Source of the DNA: Amycolatopsis rifamycinica
GTDB lineage: Bacteria > Actinomycetota > Actinomycetes > Mycobacteriales > Pseudonocardiaceae
Direction of reading: 5' to 3'
DNA length: 46,603 bases
Assembly (NCBI RefSeq): GCF_000695625.1
Contig: NZ_JMQI01000042.1
Coordinates: 1-46,603, forward strand
Shown one piece after another: positions 1 through 8,462 of this stretch; position 1 is the first letter of the stretch; each line of letters begins with the position of its first letter. The notes below the pieces were generated by a model that did no database searches, was not told where the DNA came from, and saw nothing but the letters and a program-made list of their open reading frames with translations. The position numbers and the translations under genes are program-made.

Positions 1-385
<385 letters not shown>

Positions 386-668
386 GTCTTCGAATTCAAT
401 CGAGGCAAATACTTGCTCTCAAAGGAACCTCACACGAGGTTCAATACATAAGCTCTACTGGCTTAGTTCACTAGCACACTGTTGAGTTCTCAAGCAACAC
501 ACTTCGGACCGCCGCGCCGCCAAGCGCCTTGGTCTTCGGCTTTTGTTTCAAGCTTTGTTCCAGGGATACCACCCTGGTTCGGGACCACCCACTCTACCAC
601 GATCGTGGGAGCTTGGTTCGTGTTCCCGGCGGCCGCTCGGTTTCCCTGGCGACTTGGAGAACTTTACA
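386..668 (-). promoter_or_regulatory. rRNA operon leader and promoter region
   Basis: This 280-bp non-coding stretch lies upstream of 16S on the minus strand. It holds the leader element TTGAGAACTCAACA (about 480-497), which resembles the boxA-flanking antitermination leader of actinobacterial rrn operons. Nearer the gene, GAACCTC-GTGT-GAGGTTC (425-442) is a 7-bp hairpin. A plausible -10 hexamer TAAAGT on the minus strand lies at 661-666; no convincing -35 was found. The leader assignment rests on position and the conserved element. The promoter position is tentative. Confidence 0.6.
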
Positions 669-678
669 TGCCCCCGAA

Positions 679-706
679 ACCCCCTCGCACAGGGGGGTCC
701 CTTTTT
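679..706. terminator. hairpin between ltrA and the rRNA promoter
   Basis: A C-rich arm and a G-rich arm (about 80-85 pairing with 91-96 of the 600s) form a short GC stem with a 5-nt loop. On the plus strand it is followed directly by CCC and six T. The U-tract is therefore on the strand opposite both flanking genes. It may still end ltrA transcripts as a bidirectional structure, or block plus-strand read-in towards ltrA. Function is inferred from shape only. Confidence 0.4.
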
Positions 707-740
707 TCGCGCCAGGCCGCTGACCTGCACCGATACGCCG

Positions 741-1961
741 TCAGGTCGGCTGCGGCGACCCGTGGGTCGCGACGACCGTCAGGACGACCAACGCGGCCGC
801 GAGCCCGGCGGCGACGTGGATGGGCGCCGGCGTGAACGACGCCGCCAGGACGAGCACCGCCGTCACCGGGAAGCCGATGGCGATCGGGCGGCACTCGTTC
901 GTCGGGCCGATGTGCAGCAGCCACACGCTCAGCAGGAACACCGCGACCGGGACCGTGGTCGGCAGCGCCGCCGCCACCCCGCCGAGGTGCAGCGTTCCCG
1001 TATCGTGGGCGACCGCCACCTCCAGGCCGGCGCCGACGGCCGCGGCGGAGGCGAAGATGAAGTAGTGGCCGTAGCCCCAGCTCATCGACGTGAACATGGT
1101 CGGGCGGCGGAGGAGCCGCGCGTGTCCCGGCCGGTCGAAGTACAGCCACCACATCGAGAACACGAGCACCAGGCCGGCCGCGGCCAGCGAGATCAGCGCG
1201 CCGGTGTGGCCCGGCTCCGCGGCGCCCTCCTTGACCGCGTTCGTCGCGCCGAGGATCACCTCGCCGAGCACGATCAGGGTGAACAGGCCGTACCGCTCGG
1301 CGATGTGGTGCGGGTGCCAGGTGGTGCCCTGGCGCTTCTCGGCCCAGATGGGGACGCTCATCTCCAGCACCACGAACACGGCGAAGGCGGGCACCCGCAG
1401 CCCGGCCGGCAGCCACAGGTAGCCGATCCACAGCACCTGCGCGGCCGCGATCCCGATCGCGTACCGCAGGGCGGAAGCCCGGCAGCCCGGGTCCGACCGC
1501 GCGGCCCGCAGCCACTGGAACACCAGCGCGAGCCGCATCAGGACGTACCCGGCGACCATCAGCCGGAAGTCGCCTTCGAACGCGCTCGACACCGCCGCCG
1601 CCACGGTCAGCCCGCCGGCGATCTGCACGAGCGTGGCCAGCCGGTACGGGACGTCGTCGGTGTCGAACGCCGAGGCGAACCAGCTGAAGTTCAGCCAGCC
1701 CCACCAGATCGCGAAGAACACCATCGCGAACGACGTCACGCCGTGCGCGGCGTGCCCCTCGGCCAGCGCGTGGTGCAGGGCGGCCGCGGCCTGGCCGACG
1801 GCGACCACGAAACACAGGTCGAACAGCAGTTCCAGGGGTGTCGCGACGCGGTGGTGTTCATCGCGGTCGCGGGAGCGCATCGGCCGGTACCAGACCCGGA
1901 TCCGCGACGGCTGCTCGGTCAATCGGGACTCCCCGCGTCGGCCTCGGACGGACGCGATCAT
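741..1961 (-). CDS. low temperature requirement protein A (LtrA) family membrane protein
   Basis: A 406-residue polytopic membrane protein. The opening ATPLELLFDLCFVVAVGQ is the hallmark of LtrA-family proteins, first named for a Listeria cold-sensitivity locus; the biochemical role is unknown. Roughly ten to twelve hydrophobic segments follow, with the conserved HIAERYGLFTLIVLGEVILG stretch near residue 225, also typical of the family. The usual length is about 380-420 residues, so the gene looks intact. The chosen ATG has no clear ribosome site; an alternative ATG 27 codons later (MRSRDRDE) would still retain the conserved start. A -10-like TACCGT lies 15 nt upstream, so the gene is probably transcribed alone. 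It is the last protein gene before the rRNA operon. Confidence 0.85.
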   Translation of the reverse strand: MIASVRGRRGESRLTEQPSRIRVWYRPMRSRDRDEHHRVATPLELLFDLCFVVAVGQAAAALHHALAEGHAAHGVTSFAMVFFAIWWGWLNFSWFASAFDTDDVPYRLATLVQIAGGLTVAAAVSSAFEGDFRLMVAGYVLMRLALVFQWLRAARSDPGCRASALRYAIGIAAAQVLWIGYLWLPAGLRVPAFAVFVVLEMSVPIWAEKRQGTTWHPHHIAERYGLFTLIVLGEVILGATNAVKEGAAEPGHTGALISLAAAGLVLVFSMWWLYFDRPGHARLLRRPTMFTSMSWGYGHYFIFASAAAVGAGLEVAVAHDTGTLHLGGVAAALPTTVPVAVFLLSVWLLHIGPTNECRPIAIGFPVTAVLVLAASFTPAPIHVAAGLAAALVVLTVVATHGSPQPT

Positions 1962-1976
1962 CCCAGCACGACCGGG

Positions 1977-1982
1977 ACGGTA
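1977..1982 (-). promoter_or_regulatory. candidate -10 for the LtrA gene
   Basis: The minus strand reads TACCGT 15 nt before the ATG at 1961, matching the actinobacterial TAnnnT pattern. The segment 17 bp upstream (TTCCCT) is only a weak -35. Position and pattern are the only support. Confidence 0.35.
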
Positions 1983-2351
1983 GCGGCGCGCACGACACGA
2001 GGGAAACAGGACGAGCGGGCCCGGTTCCCCCTCACCCGGGCCCGCCCGCCGCCGTCACGCGCCGGCGGGCACCGATGGGCAGCCCTTCCGTGTGCGCCGG
2101 ACGGTCCCCCGCGGACGCCGACACCCAGAGGTCGGAAGGTGACCGAGTGTGTCCATTCCGTCGAACTCCGGACGCCTCGATCGCTCAAGCCGGTCACCCC
2201 ATCCCCGGGTGGCCGACCGATTGCCACTGTCGGTAGCCGAAGCCGCGCAGTGAAGGCTCCATAAGATCTACCCGGTTGCTCTCCGTAGCGCCAGTGTCTT
2301 TCCGTGCTCGTCACTCGGATGGAGCATCGCGAATCTGCAGAAAGTAGTTTC
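1983..2351. other. intergenic stretch between MFS and LtrA genes
   Basis: About 370 bp without a convincing gene. An inverted repeat GCGGGCCCGG / CCGGGCCCGC (2015-2024 and 2036-2045, 11-nt loop) could terminate the upstream MFS transcript, but it lacks a T-tract. Short frames here lack ribosome sites and resemble no family I know. No repeat or mobile-element remnant was seen. Confidence 0.5.
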
Positions 2352-3812
2352 TCAACTCCGGTGGACGTCGGCGGCGGCCTTCCGGGCTTCGTGCTCCTCC
2401 TCGGCGGCCCGGTGCCGCCGTGCCCGCAGCTCGGCGACCGCCAGGGCGAGTGCGCCACACGTCAGGACGGCCGCGCAGCCGAGCGCGACGGTGAGCGCGA
2501 CCGGGTAGCCGTGGCCGAGGACCAGGCCGAAGACCGACGCGAGCACGGCGGTGCCGATGGCCGTGCCGATCCGCTGCCCGGTCTGCAGGGCGCCGCCGGC
2601 GACGCCCGCCATCCGCACCGGCACGCACTCCAGCGTCAACGTCGTGTTCGGCGAGATCACCATGCCGCCGCCCACCCCCGCGAACAGCAGCGGCAGCGCG
2701 AACGCCCACCCGGACGCCGACGGCGGGACCAGCTCGGCGAGCAGCGCGACGACCAGCAGGCCGGCGGCGACCATGGTCAGCCCGGTGACGGTGAGCCGAC
2801 GGCCGAAGCGGGGCACGAGCCGGCCGGCGACGGCGGCCGACACCGCCGAACCGAGCGCGAACGGCGTCACCGACAGGCCCGACTGCAGCGGCGTGTAGCC
2901 GAGGCCCTGCTGGAAGTACATCGCGAAGACCAGCCAGATCCCGGCGAACCCGCAGAAGTACAGCGCGCCGACCGCCGCGCCGGCGGCGTAGCCGGGGGTG
3001 CCGGTGAACAGGCGCGTGTCGAGCAGCGGCGACCGGCCGCGCCGGACCACCGAATGCTCCCAGCGCACGAACGCGACCCCGAAGACGAGCGCGACGAGGA
3101 ACAGCCACCACAGCCCGCCGAGGCCGCCCTGGTCGGCGTCGACGACCGGGAGCAGCACGCCGAGGACGGCGACGGCGAGCAGGGCGATGCCGACGAAGTC
3201 GATCTCCGAGGAGACCTTGAGCTGCTTCTTTTCACTGCGCGGCAGCAGCCGCAGCGCCAGGGCGAACGCGAGCACGCCGATCGGCACGTTGACGTAGAAC
3301 ACCCAGCGCCAGCCGTCCTCGGCCCCGAAGAGCGCGATGATGGCGCCGCCGAGGATGGGGCCGACCGCCGTCGAGATCCCGACGACCGCGCCGAACATCC
3401 CGAACGCGCGGCCGCGCTCGGCGCCGCGGAAGAGGTCCTGGATCAGGCCGGTGTTCTGCGGGGTGAGCATGCCCGCCGCCACGCCCTGGGCCAGGCGGGC
3501 GAGCACCAGCGTGAGCTCGTTCGGGGCCGCGCCGGCCAGCGCGCTGGTGAGGACGAACGCGGCGAGGGCGCCGAGGAACATGTTCCGGCGGCCGAACGCG
3601 TCCCCGAGGCGGCCGCCGGTGACCAGGACCAGGCCGAACGCCAGGGCGTACCCGGAGACGACCCAGCGGATCCCGCCGCTGCTCGCGTGCAGACCGGACT
3701 GCATCGAGGGCAGGGCGACGTTGACGATGCTGACGTCGAGCAGGCCCATGAACCCGGCGGTGAGCGAGACGGCGAGCGCTTTCCAGCGGCGGGGATCGGG
3801 TTCGTACGTCAT
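2352..3812 (-). CDS. DHA2-family MFS transporter, drug-efflux type
   Basis: A 486-residue major facilitator with about 14 hydrophobic segments, the DHA2 (EmrB/QacA) architecture. It probably exports hydrophobic drugs or metabolites by proton antiport across the cytoplasmic membrane. Visible motifs are LDVSIVNVALP in TM1 (motif D1), GGRLGDAFGRRNMF (motif A) after TM2, and the GISTAVGPILGG motif C region in TM5, which marks antiporters. The ATG used (MTYEPDPRRW) lies directly before the hydrophobic core; an in-frame start 15 codons upstream is possible. Its ribosome site is weak. There is no adjacent regulator, and it is separated from dnaE1 by a strong terminator, so it is likely monocistronic. 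The substrate cannot be told from sequence. Confidence 0.9.
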   Translation of the reverse strand: MTYEPDPRRWKALAVSLTAGFMGLLDVSIVNVALPSMQSGLHASSGGIRWVVSGYALAFGLVLVTGGRLGDAFGRRNMFLGALAAFVLTSALAGAAPNELTLVLARLAQGVAAGMLTPQNTGLIQDLFRGAERGRAFGMFGAVVGISTAVGPILGGAIIALFGAEDGWRWVFYVNVPIGVLAFALALRLLPRSEKKQLKVSSEIDFVGIALLAVAVLGVLLPVVDADQGGLGGLWWLFLVALVFGVAFVRWEHSVVRRGRSPLLDTRLFTGTPGYAAGAAVGALYFCGFAGIWLVFAMYFQQGLGYTPLQSGLSVTPFALGSAVSAAVAGRLVPRFGRRLTVTGLTMVAAGLLVVALLAELVPPSASGWAFALPLLFAGVGGGMVISPNTTLTLECVPVRMAGVAGGALQTGQRIGTAIGTAVLASVFGLVLGHGYPVALTVALGCAAVLTCGALALAVAELRARRHRAAEEEHEARKAAADVHRS

Positions 3813-3872
3813 CGAGGGGCGGACCTCACGCGTGTTCACGGGCCGGGGATACCCCACTGAGCAAACACGAAA

Positions 3873-3909
3873 GGCGGGATCCGCGCGCGTTGTGCGCGCG
3901 GATCCCGCC
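3873..3909 (-). terminator. strong hairpin terminator after dnaE1
   Basis: A perfect 16-bp stem (arms 3873-3888 and 3894-3909) closes a 5-nt loop ten bases past the dnaE1 stop. There is no T-run, which is common for actinobacterial terminators. It separates dnaE1 from the downstream MFS gene. Confidence 0.8.
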
Positions 3910-3918
3910 CTGCAAGCG

Positions 3919-6900
3919 TCACGTCGAAGCGGTGATGCCCCGGATGCCCTTGAGCTCGCCGATCAGCATCGAACTGACCTTGACCGGGTAGTCGTACAGC
4001 GCGAAGACCGTCTGGTTCTTCCCCACCAGCTTGAGGTGCACCGGGGTCTCCCCCTTGTGCGCCAGCAGCGTGGACCGCAGCTCGCTGACCACCGACTGGT
4101 CGATCTTCTCGGCCGCGGCCAGCAGCACCAGTGGCGGCTCGTCGTCGCCGTTGCCCGTGCCGACCTCGGACAGGTCCAGCGTGGCCAGGCCGCCGCCGAA
4201 GACCGACATCTTGTCTTCGCGCCAGTTCACCCGGCCCTTGACCAGGACCGCGTTGTCCTCGATCAGCTCACCCGCGAAGAGCGCGTACGCCTTCGGGAAG
4301 AAGAGCACCTCGAGGGAGGCGTCCATGTCCTCGACCGTGCAGATCGCCCAGGGCTCGCCCTTCTTGTTGACCCGCCGCTCCAGCGACGTGATCAGCCCGG
4401 AGACGACGATCTCGCCTTCCCGCGGCGGATCGGCGAGGATCCCGGCGATCGGCTTCGGGGCGTGCTTGCGCAGGATCCGCTCGGCCCCGTCCAGCGGGTG
4501 CGCGGAGACGTACAGGCCGAGCATCTCGCGCTCGTAGGCGAGCAGCTGCTTGCGCGGGTACTCCTCCTCGCCGAACTTCAGGTGCGCCAGCGGGGACGAC
4601 GACGGAGCCGCCTCCCCGTCTTCGCCGCCGAAGCCGAACAGGTCGAACTGGCCCATCGCCTCCTGGCGCTTGAGCGGGACGACGGCCTCCACCGCGTCTT
4701 CGTGGACCTGGATCATCGACAGCCGCGTGTGGCCGAGGGAGTCGAACGCGCCCGCCTTGATCAGCGACTCGATCACCCGCTTGTTGCAGGCCACGAGCTC
4801 GGACTTGTCGAGGAAGTCGGTGAAGGAGGCGTACTTGCCCTTCTCCTCGCGGGTCTTGATGATCGACTCGACGACGTTCGCGCCGACGTTGCGGACGGCA
4901 CCCAGCCCGAAGCGGATGTCGTCCCCGACGGCCGCGAAGCGCATGGCCGATTCGTTGACGTCCGGCGGCAGCACCTTGATGCCGAGCCGGCGGCACTCGG
5001 ACAGGTAGACCGCCGACTTGTCCTTGTTGTCACCCACCGAGGTGAGCAGGGCCGCCATGTACTCGGCGGTGAAGTTGGCCTTGAGGTAGGCGGTCCAGTA
5101 CGAGATCAGGCCGTACGCGGCCGCGTGGCTCTTGTTGAACGCGTAGCCGGCGAACGGGAGGATCGTGTCCCAGAGTGCCTTGATCGCCTCGGGCGAGAAC
5201 CCGCCGGGCCGCAGGTCACTGGCCCGCATGCCGGCCTCGAAGCCCTCGTACTCCTTGTCGAGGACTTCCTTCTTCTTCTTGCCCATCGCGCGGCGCAGCA
5301 CGTCCGCACGGCCCATCGTGTACCCGGCCACCTTCTGGCCGATGTGCATGATCTGCTCTTGGTACACGATCAGGCCGTAGGTGTCGGCCAGGATCTCCCG
5401 CAGCGGCTCGTCGAGCTCCGGGTGGATCGGCTTGACCTTCTGCCGGTTGTTCTTGCGGTCGGCGTAGTCGTTGTGCGCGTTCATGCCCATCGGGCCGGGG
5501 CGGTACAGCGCGCCGACCGCGACGATGTCGTCGAACACCGTGGGCTCCATGCGGCGCAGCAGGTCGCGCATGGGGCCGCCGTCCAGCTGGAACACGCCGA
5601 GCGTGTCGCCGCGGGCGAGCAGCTTGTACGTCTCGGGGTCGTCGACGCCCAGGGTGTCGAGGTCGACGTCGATCCCGCGGTTGGCCTTGATGTTGTCGAT
5701 CGCGTCACCGATGACGGTGAGGTTGCGCAGGCCGAGGAAGTCCATCTTGAGCAGGCCGATGGCCTCGCACGACGGGTAGTCCCAGCCGGTGATGATCGAG
5801 CCGTCGTCGCGCTGCCAGAGCGGGATGGCGTTGGTCAGCGGCTCGCTGGACATGATGACCGCGCAGGCGTGCACGCCGGCGTTGCGGATCAGGCCTTCGA
5901 GGCCACGGGCGGTCTCGAAGATCGTCTTGCACTCTTCGTCGGTCTCGACCAGCGCGCGGACCTCGGCGGCCTCGCCGTAGCGCTCGTGCTTCGAGTCGAC
6001 GATGCCCGAGAGCGGGATGTCCTTCGCCATGATCGGCGGCGGCAGCGCCTTGGAGATCTTGTCCGCGATCGCGTACCCCGGCTGGCCGAAGTGGACGCGG
6101 GCGGAGTCCTTGATCGCCGCCTTGGTTTTAATGGTGCCGAAGGTGATGACCTGGGCGACCTTGTCCGCGCCGTACTTTTCGGTGGCGTACCGGATCATCT
6201 CGCCGCGACGGCGGTCGTCGAAGTCGATGTCGATATCCGGCATCGAGACGCGCTCGGGGTTGAGGAACCGCTCGAACAGCAGCTTCTGCGGGATCGGGTC
6301 CAGGTTGGTGATACCGAGGACGTACGCGACCAGCGAGCCGGCGGCCGAACCACGGCCGGGGCCGACCCGGATGCCGACGCGGCGGGCGTAGCTGATGAGG
6401 TCGGCGACGATGAGGAAGTAGGCCGGGAAGCCCTTGCCGATGATGACGTCGAGCTCGATCTCGATGCGCTCGTTGTAGTACTCGTCCGGCACGCCGTCCG
6501 GGAAGCGCCACTTGAGGCCGCGCTGGACCTCTTCGCGCAGCCAGCTGCCCTGGTCGTAGCCCTCCGGCACCTCGAAGAACGGCAGCCGGTCCTTGTGCGA
6601 GTAGACCTCTTCGTAGGACTCGACGCGCTCGGCGATCATCAGCGTCGTGTCGGCCGCGCCGGGGACCTCCTTGTCCCAGTACTCGCGCATCTCCGCGGCG
6701 GACTTGAGGTAGTAGCCGTCGCCGTCGAACTTGAACCGGGTCGGGTCGTTGAGGGTCTTGCCCGCCTGGACGCACAGCAGCGCCGAGTGCGTGTCCGCCT
6801 GGTCCTTGGTGACGTAGTGCGAGTCGTTGGTGGCGATCGGCTTGAGGTCGAGCAGCCTGCCGACCTCCAGCAGGCCTTCGCGGACCGAGCGCTCGATCGG

Positions 6901-7506
6901 CAGGCCGTGGTCCATCAGCTCGAGGAAGAAGTTGTCCGCGCCGAAGATGTCCTTGTAGTCGGACGCGGCCTGGATGGCCTCCTCGCGCTGGCCCAGCCGC
7001 AGCCGGGTCTGCACCTCGCCGGAGGGGCAGCCGGTGGTGGCGATGATGCCGCTGCTGTTCTCCGCGATGAGCTCGCGGTCCATCCGGGGCTTGCGGTAGT
7101 AGCCCTGCATGCTGGCCAGCGAGGACAGCTTGAAGAGGTTCCGCAGGCCGGTCGCGTTCGACGCGAGCATGGTCATGTGCGTGTACGCACCGCCACCGGA
7201 GACGTCGCCGCCTTCACCGAACTCGTCCGAGCCGCGCTGGTTGGCCTGCCCCCAGAAGACGGGCTTCTTGTGGAACCGGCTCTCCGGCGCGATGTAGGCC
7301 TCGATGCCGATGATCGGCTTGATGCCCACCTTCTTGGACTGCTGGTAGAACTCGTCGCCGCCGTACATGTTGCCGTGGTCGGTCATGCCGACCGCGGGCA
7401 TGCCGAGGCGCGCCGCCTCCGCGAAGAGGGGAGCGATCTTCGCCGCACCGTCGAGCATCGAGTACTCGGTGTGGACGTGCAGGTGGACGAAAGAATCGTT
7501 CGACAC
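3919..7506 (-). CDS. dnaE1: DNA polymerase III alpha subunit (replicative polymerase)
   Basis: 1195 residues, the normal size for actinobacterial DnaE1 (about 1180). It catalyses template-directed DNA synthesis in the replisome. An N-terminal PHP domain starts with HLHVHTEYS (8-16) and TDHGN (42-46); in this group the domain supplies metal-dependent 3'-5' proofreading. The polymerase palm carries GPGRGSAAGSLVAYVLGI (382-399) and PDIDIDFDDRRRGE (423-436) with the catalytic aspartates. A GKKKKEVLDKE stretch, a helix-hairpin-helix region and a C-terminal OB fold (around 1010-1060) follow in the usual order. No intein interrupts it. The GTG start follows GGGGAGG by 9 nt. It is transcribed alone, divergent from the asparagine operon. 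Confidence 0.98.
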   Translation of the reverse strand: MSNDSFVHLHVHTEYSMLDGAAKIAPLFAEAARLGMPAVGMTDHGNMYGGDEFYQQSKKVGIKPIIGIEAYIAPESRFHKKPVFWGQANQRGSDEFGEGGDVSGGGAYTHMTMLASNATGLRNLFKLSSLASMQGYYRKPRMDRELIAENSSGIIATTGCPSGEVQTRLRLGQREEAIQAASDYKDIFGADNFFLELMDHGLPIERSVREGLLEVGRLLDLKPIATNDSHYVTKDQADTHSALLCVQAGKTLNDPTRFKFDGDGYYLKSAAEMREYWDKEVPGAADTTLMIAERVESYEEVYSHKDRLPFFEVPEGYDQGSWLREEVQRGLKWRFPDGVPDEYYNERIEIELDVIIGKGFPAYFLIVADLISYARRVGIRVGPGRGSAAGSLVAYVLGITNLDPIPQKLLFERFLNPERVSMPDIDIDFDDRRRGEMIRYATEKYGADKVAQVITFGTIKTKAAIKDSARVHFGQPGYAIADKISKALPPPIMAKDIPLSGIVDSKHERYGEAAEVRALVETDEECKTIFETARGLEGLIRNAGVHACAVIMSSEPLTNAIPLWQRDDGSIITGWDYPSCEAIGLLKMDFLGLRNLTVIGDAIDNIKANRGIDVDLDTLGVDDPETYKLLARGDTLGVFQLDGGPMRDLLRRMEPTVFDDIVAVGALYRPGPMGMNAHNDYADRKNNRQKVKPIHPELDEPLREILADTYGLIVYQEQIMHIGQKVAGYTMGRADVLRRAMGKKKKEVLDKEYEGFEAGMRASDLRPGGFSPEAIKALWDTILPFAGYAFNKSHAAAYGLISYWTAYLKANFTAEYMAALLTSVGDNKDKSAVYLSECRRLGIKVLPPDVNESAMRFAAVGDDIRFGLGAVRNVGANVVESIIKTREEKGKYASFTDFLDKSELVACNKRVIESLIKAGAFDSLGHTRLSMIQVHEDAVEAVVPLKRQEAMGQFDLFGFGGEDGEAAPSSSPLAHLKFGEEEYPRKQLLAYEREMLGLYVSAHPLDGAERILRKHAPKPIAGILADPPREGEIVVSGLITSLERRVNKKGEPWAICTVEDMDASLEVLFFPKAYALFAGELIEDNAVLVKGRVNWREDKMSVFGGGLATLDLSEVGTGNGDDEPPLVLLAAAEKIDQSVVSELRSTLLAHKGETPVHLKLVGKNQTVFALYDYPVKVSSMLIGELKGIRGITAST

Positions 7507-7721
7507 CAGCGAAAACCTCCCCTAGGTGGATCGGACCGGCGCGCCCGGGTCTCCCACCCTATCCCGCACTCGCCGGGCTCGATTCTGCCCCTCGGCGGGA
7601 CCGGACGAGAGCACCGACGCGCGGCTCCTTCGGGCGGGAACGATCACGACACAGCGTGCTGCCGGGCGGTCACGGGGAGCCTCGGGCGCGGTGAGCTGAG
7701 GCACACCCGCCGGAGTTCGCG

Positions 7722-7774
7722 TTGACACCGGAAGCACCGGCACCGAGCATTCCCGCCATGAACCTGTCTGACAG
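7722..7774 (+). promoter_or_regulatory. promoter and FadR-type operator of the asparagine operon
   Basis: TTGACA (7722-7727) and GAGCAT (7745-7750) are spaced 17 bp, giving a -35/-10 pair whose start would fall at the ATG at 7758. Immediately after lies CTGTC-T-GACAG (7764-7774), a perfect dyad of the TGTCnGACA type used by FadR-family regulators. It overlaps a wider CTGTCTG-acagc-CAGACAG dyad (7764-7782). The position at about +7 to +17 suits autorepression by the GntR protein encoded just downstream. This is inferred from sequence only. Confidence 0.6.
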
Positions 7775-8462
7775 CCAGACAGCCGGACAAGGTGGTCCTC
7801 GCCGGGTGAGCGCCATGGAAGCCGTGCTGGCCCACCTGCGCTCCTCGATCGAACGCGGCGAGTACGCCGTCGGCGGCAAGCTTCCCTCCGAAGCCGCGCT
7901 GAGCAGGGAGTTCGAGGTCAGCCGGTCGGTGGTCCGGGAAGCCCTCCGCGGCCTGCAGGCGCTCGGCATGACCGAGTCGAAGACCGGCAAGGGCACCTTC
8001 GTCACCGCGACCGGCCCGGCCGACAACCCCACCTTCGGGCCCTACTCGGCCCGCGACCTCATCGAAGTGCGTCGGCACGTCGAGATCCCCGTCGCCGGGT
8101 ACGCGGCCGTGCGGCGGAGCCAGGACGACCTCGACCTGCTCGCCCACCTGCTCGACCGGATGGAGGCCGAGACCGACAACACCGCCTGGGTCGCCCTCGA
8201 CTCGCTCTTCCACATCACCATCGCCCAGGCCTCGGGCAACCCCGTGTTCGGGAAGGTGATCGAGGAGATCCGGGACGCGCTCGCCCGCCAGTCCGCCTTC
8301 CTCAACCAGCTCGGCGACCGGCGCCGCCGGTCGGACGCCGAACACCGGGAGATCGTCACCGCGATCGCGGACGGCTCGGAAAGCGCCGCCGTCGCGGCCA
8401 TGACGGCGCACCTGCAGCACGTCGAAGCCACTCTGACCAGCATCGTGAACGGGGACCAGTGA
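7758..8462 (+). CDS. GntR/FadR-family transcriptional regulator of the asparagine operon
   Basis: 234 residues. An N-terminal winged helix-turn-helix contains GGKLPSEAALSREFEVSRSV and a GxGTFV wing, followed by an all-helical FCD ligand domain whose histidines (DSLFHITIAQ, EHREIV) resemble the metal-binding set of FadR proteins. It heads a four-gene operon, overlapping the permease start by GTGA, so it most likely senses asparagine, aspartate or a related acid and controls the operon. The start is uncertain. The ATG at 7758 fits a leaderless transcript from the TTGACA promoter; a GTG at 7806, 10 nt after AAGGTGG, would leave the operator untranslated and loses only 16 residues before the DNA-binding domain. 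Confidence 0.88.
   Translation: MNLSDSQTAGQGGPRRVSAMEAVLAHLRSSIERGEYAVGGKLPSEAALSREFEVSRSVVREALRGLQALGMTESKTGKGTFVTATGPADNPTFGPYSARDLIEVRRHVEIPVAGYAAVRRSQDDLDLLAHLLDRMEAETDNTAWVALDSLFHITIAQASGNPVFGKVIEEIRDALARQSAFLNQLGDRRRRSDAEHREIVTAIADGSESAAVAAMTAHLQHVEATLTSIVNGDQ

Noticed and set aside
543..2264. A 573-codon plus-strand frame across the rRNA leader and ltrA
   Set aside because: It crosses the rRNA leader and runs antisense to a recognisable membrane protein. Its composition is Arg/Asp/Gly noise.
3919..7506. Intein in dnaE1
   Set aside because: The length is normal and the polymerase motifs are contiguous; no intein block motifs were seen.
3337..7725. A 1462-codon plus-strand open frame opposite dnaE1
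   Set aside because: It is antisense to a clear essential gene, is extremely rich in Arg, Asp and Val, and has no domain. High G/C third positions keep the opposite frame open.
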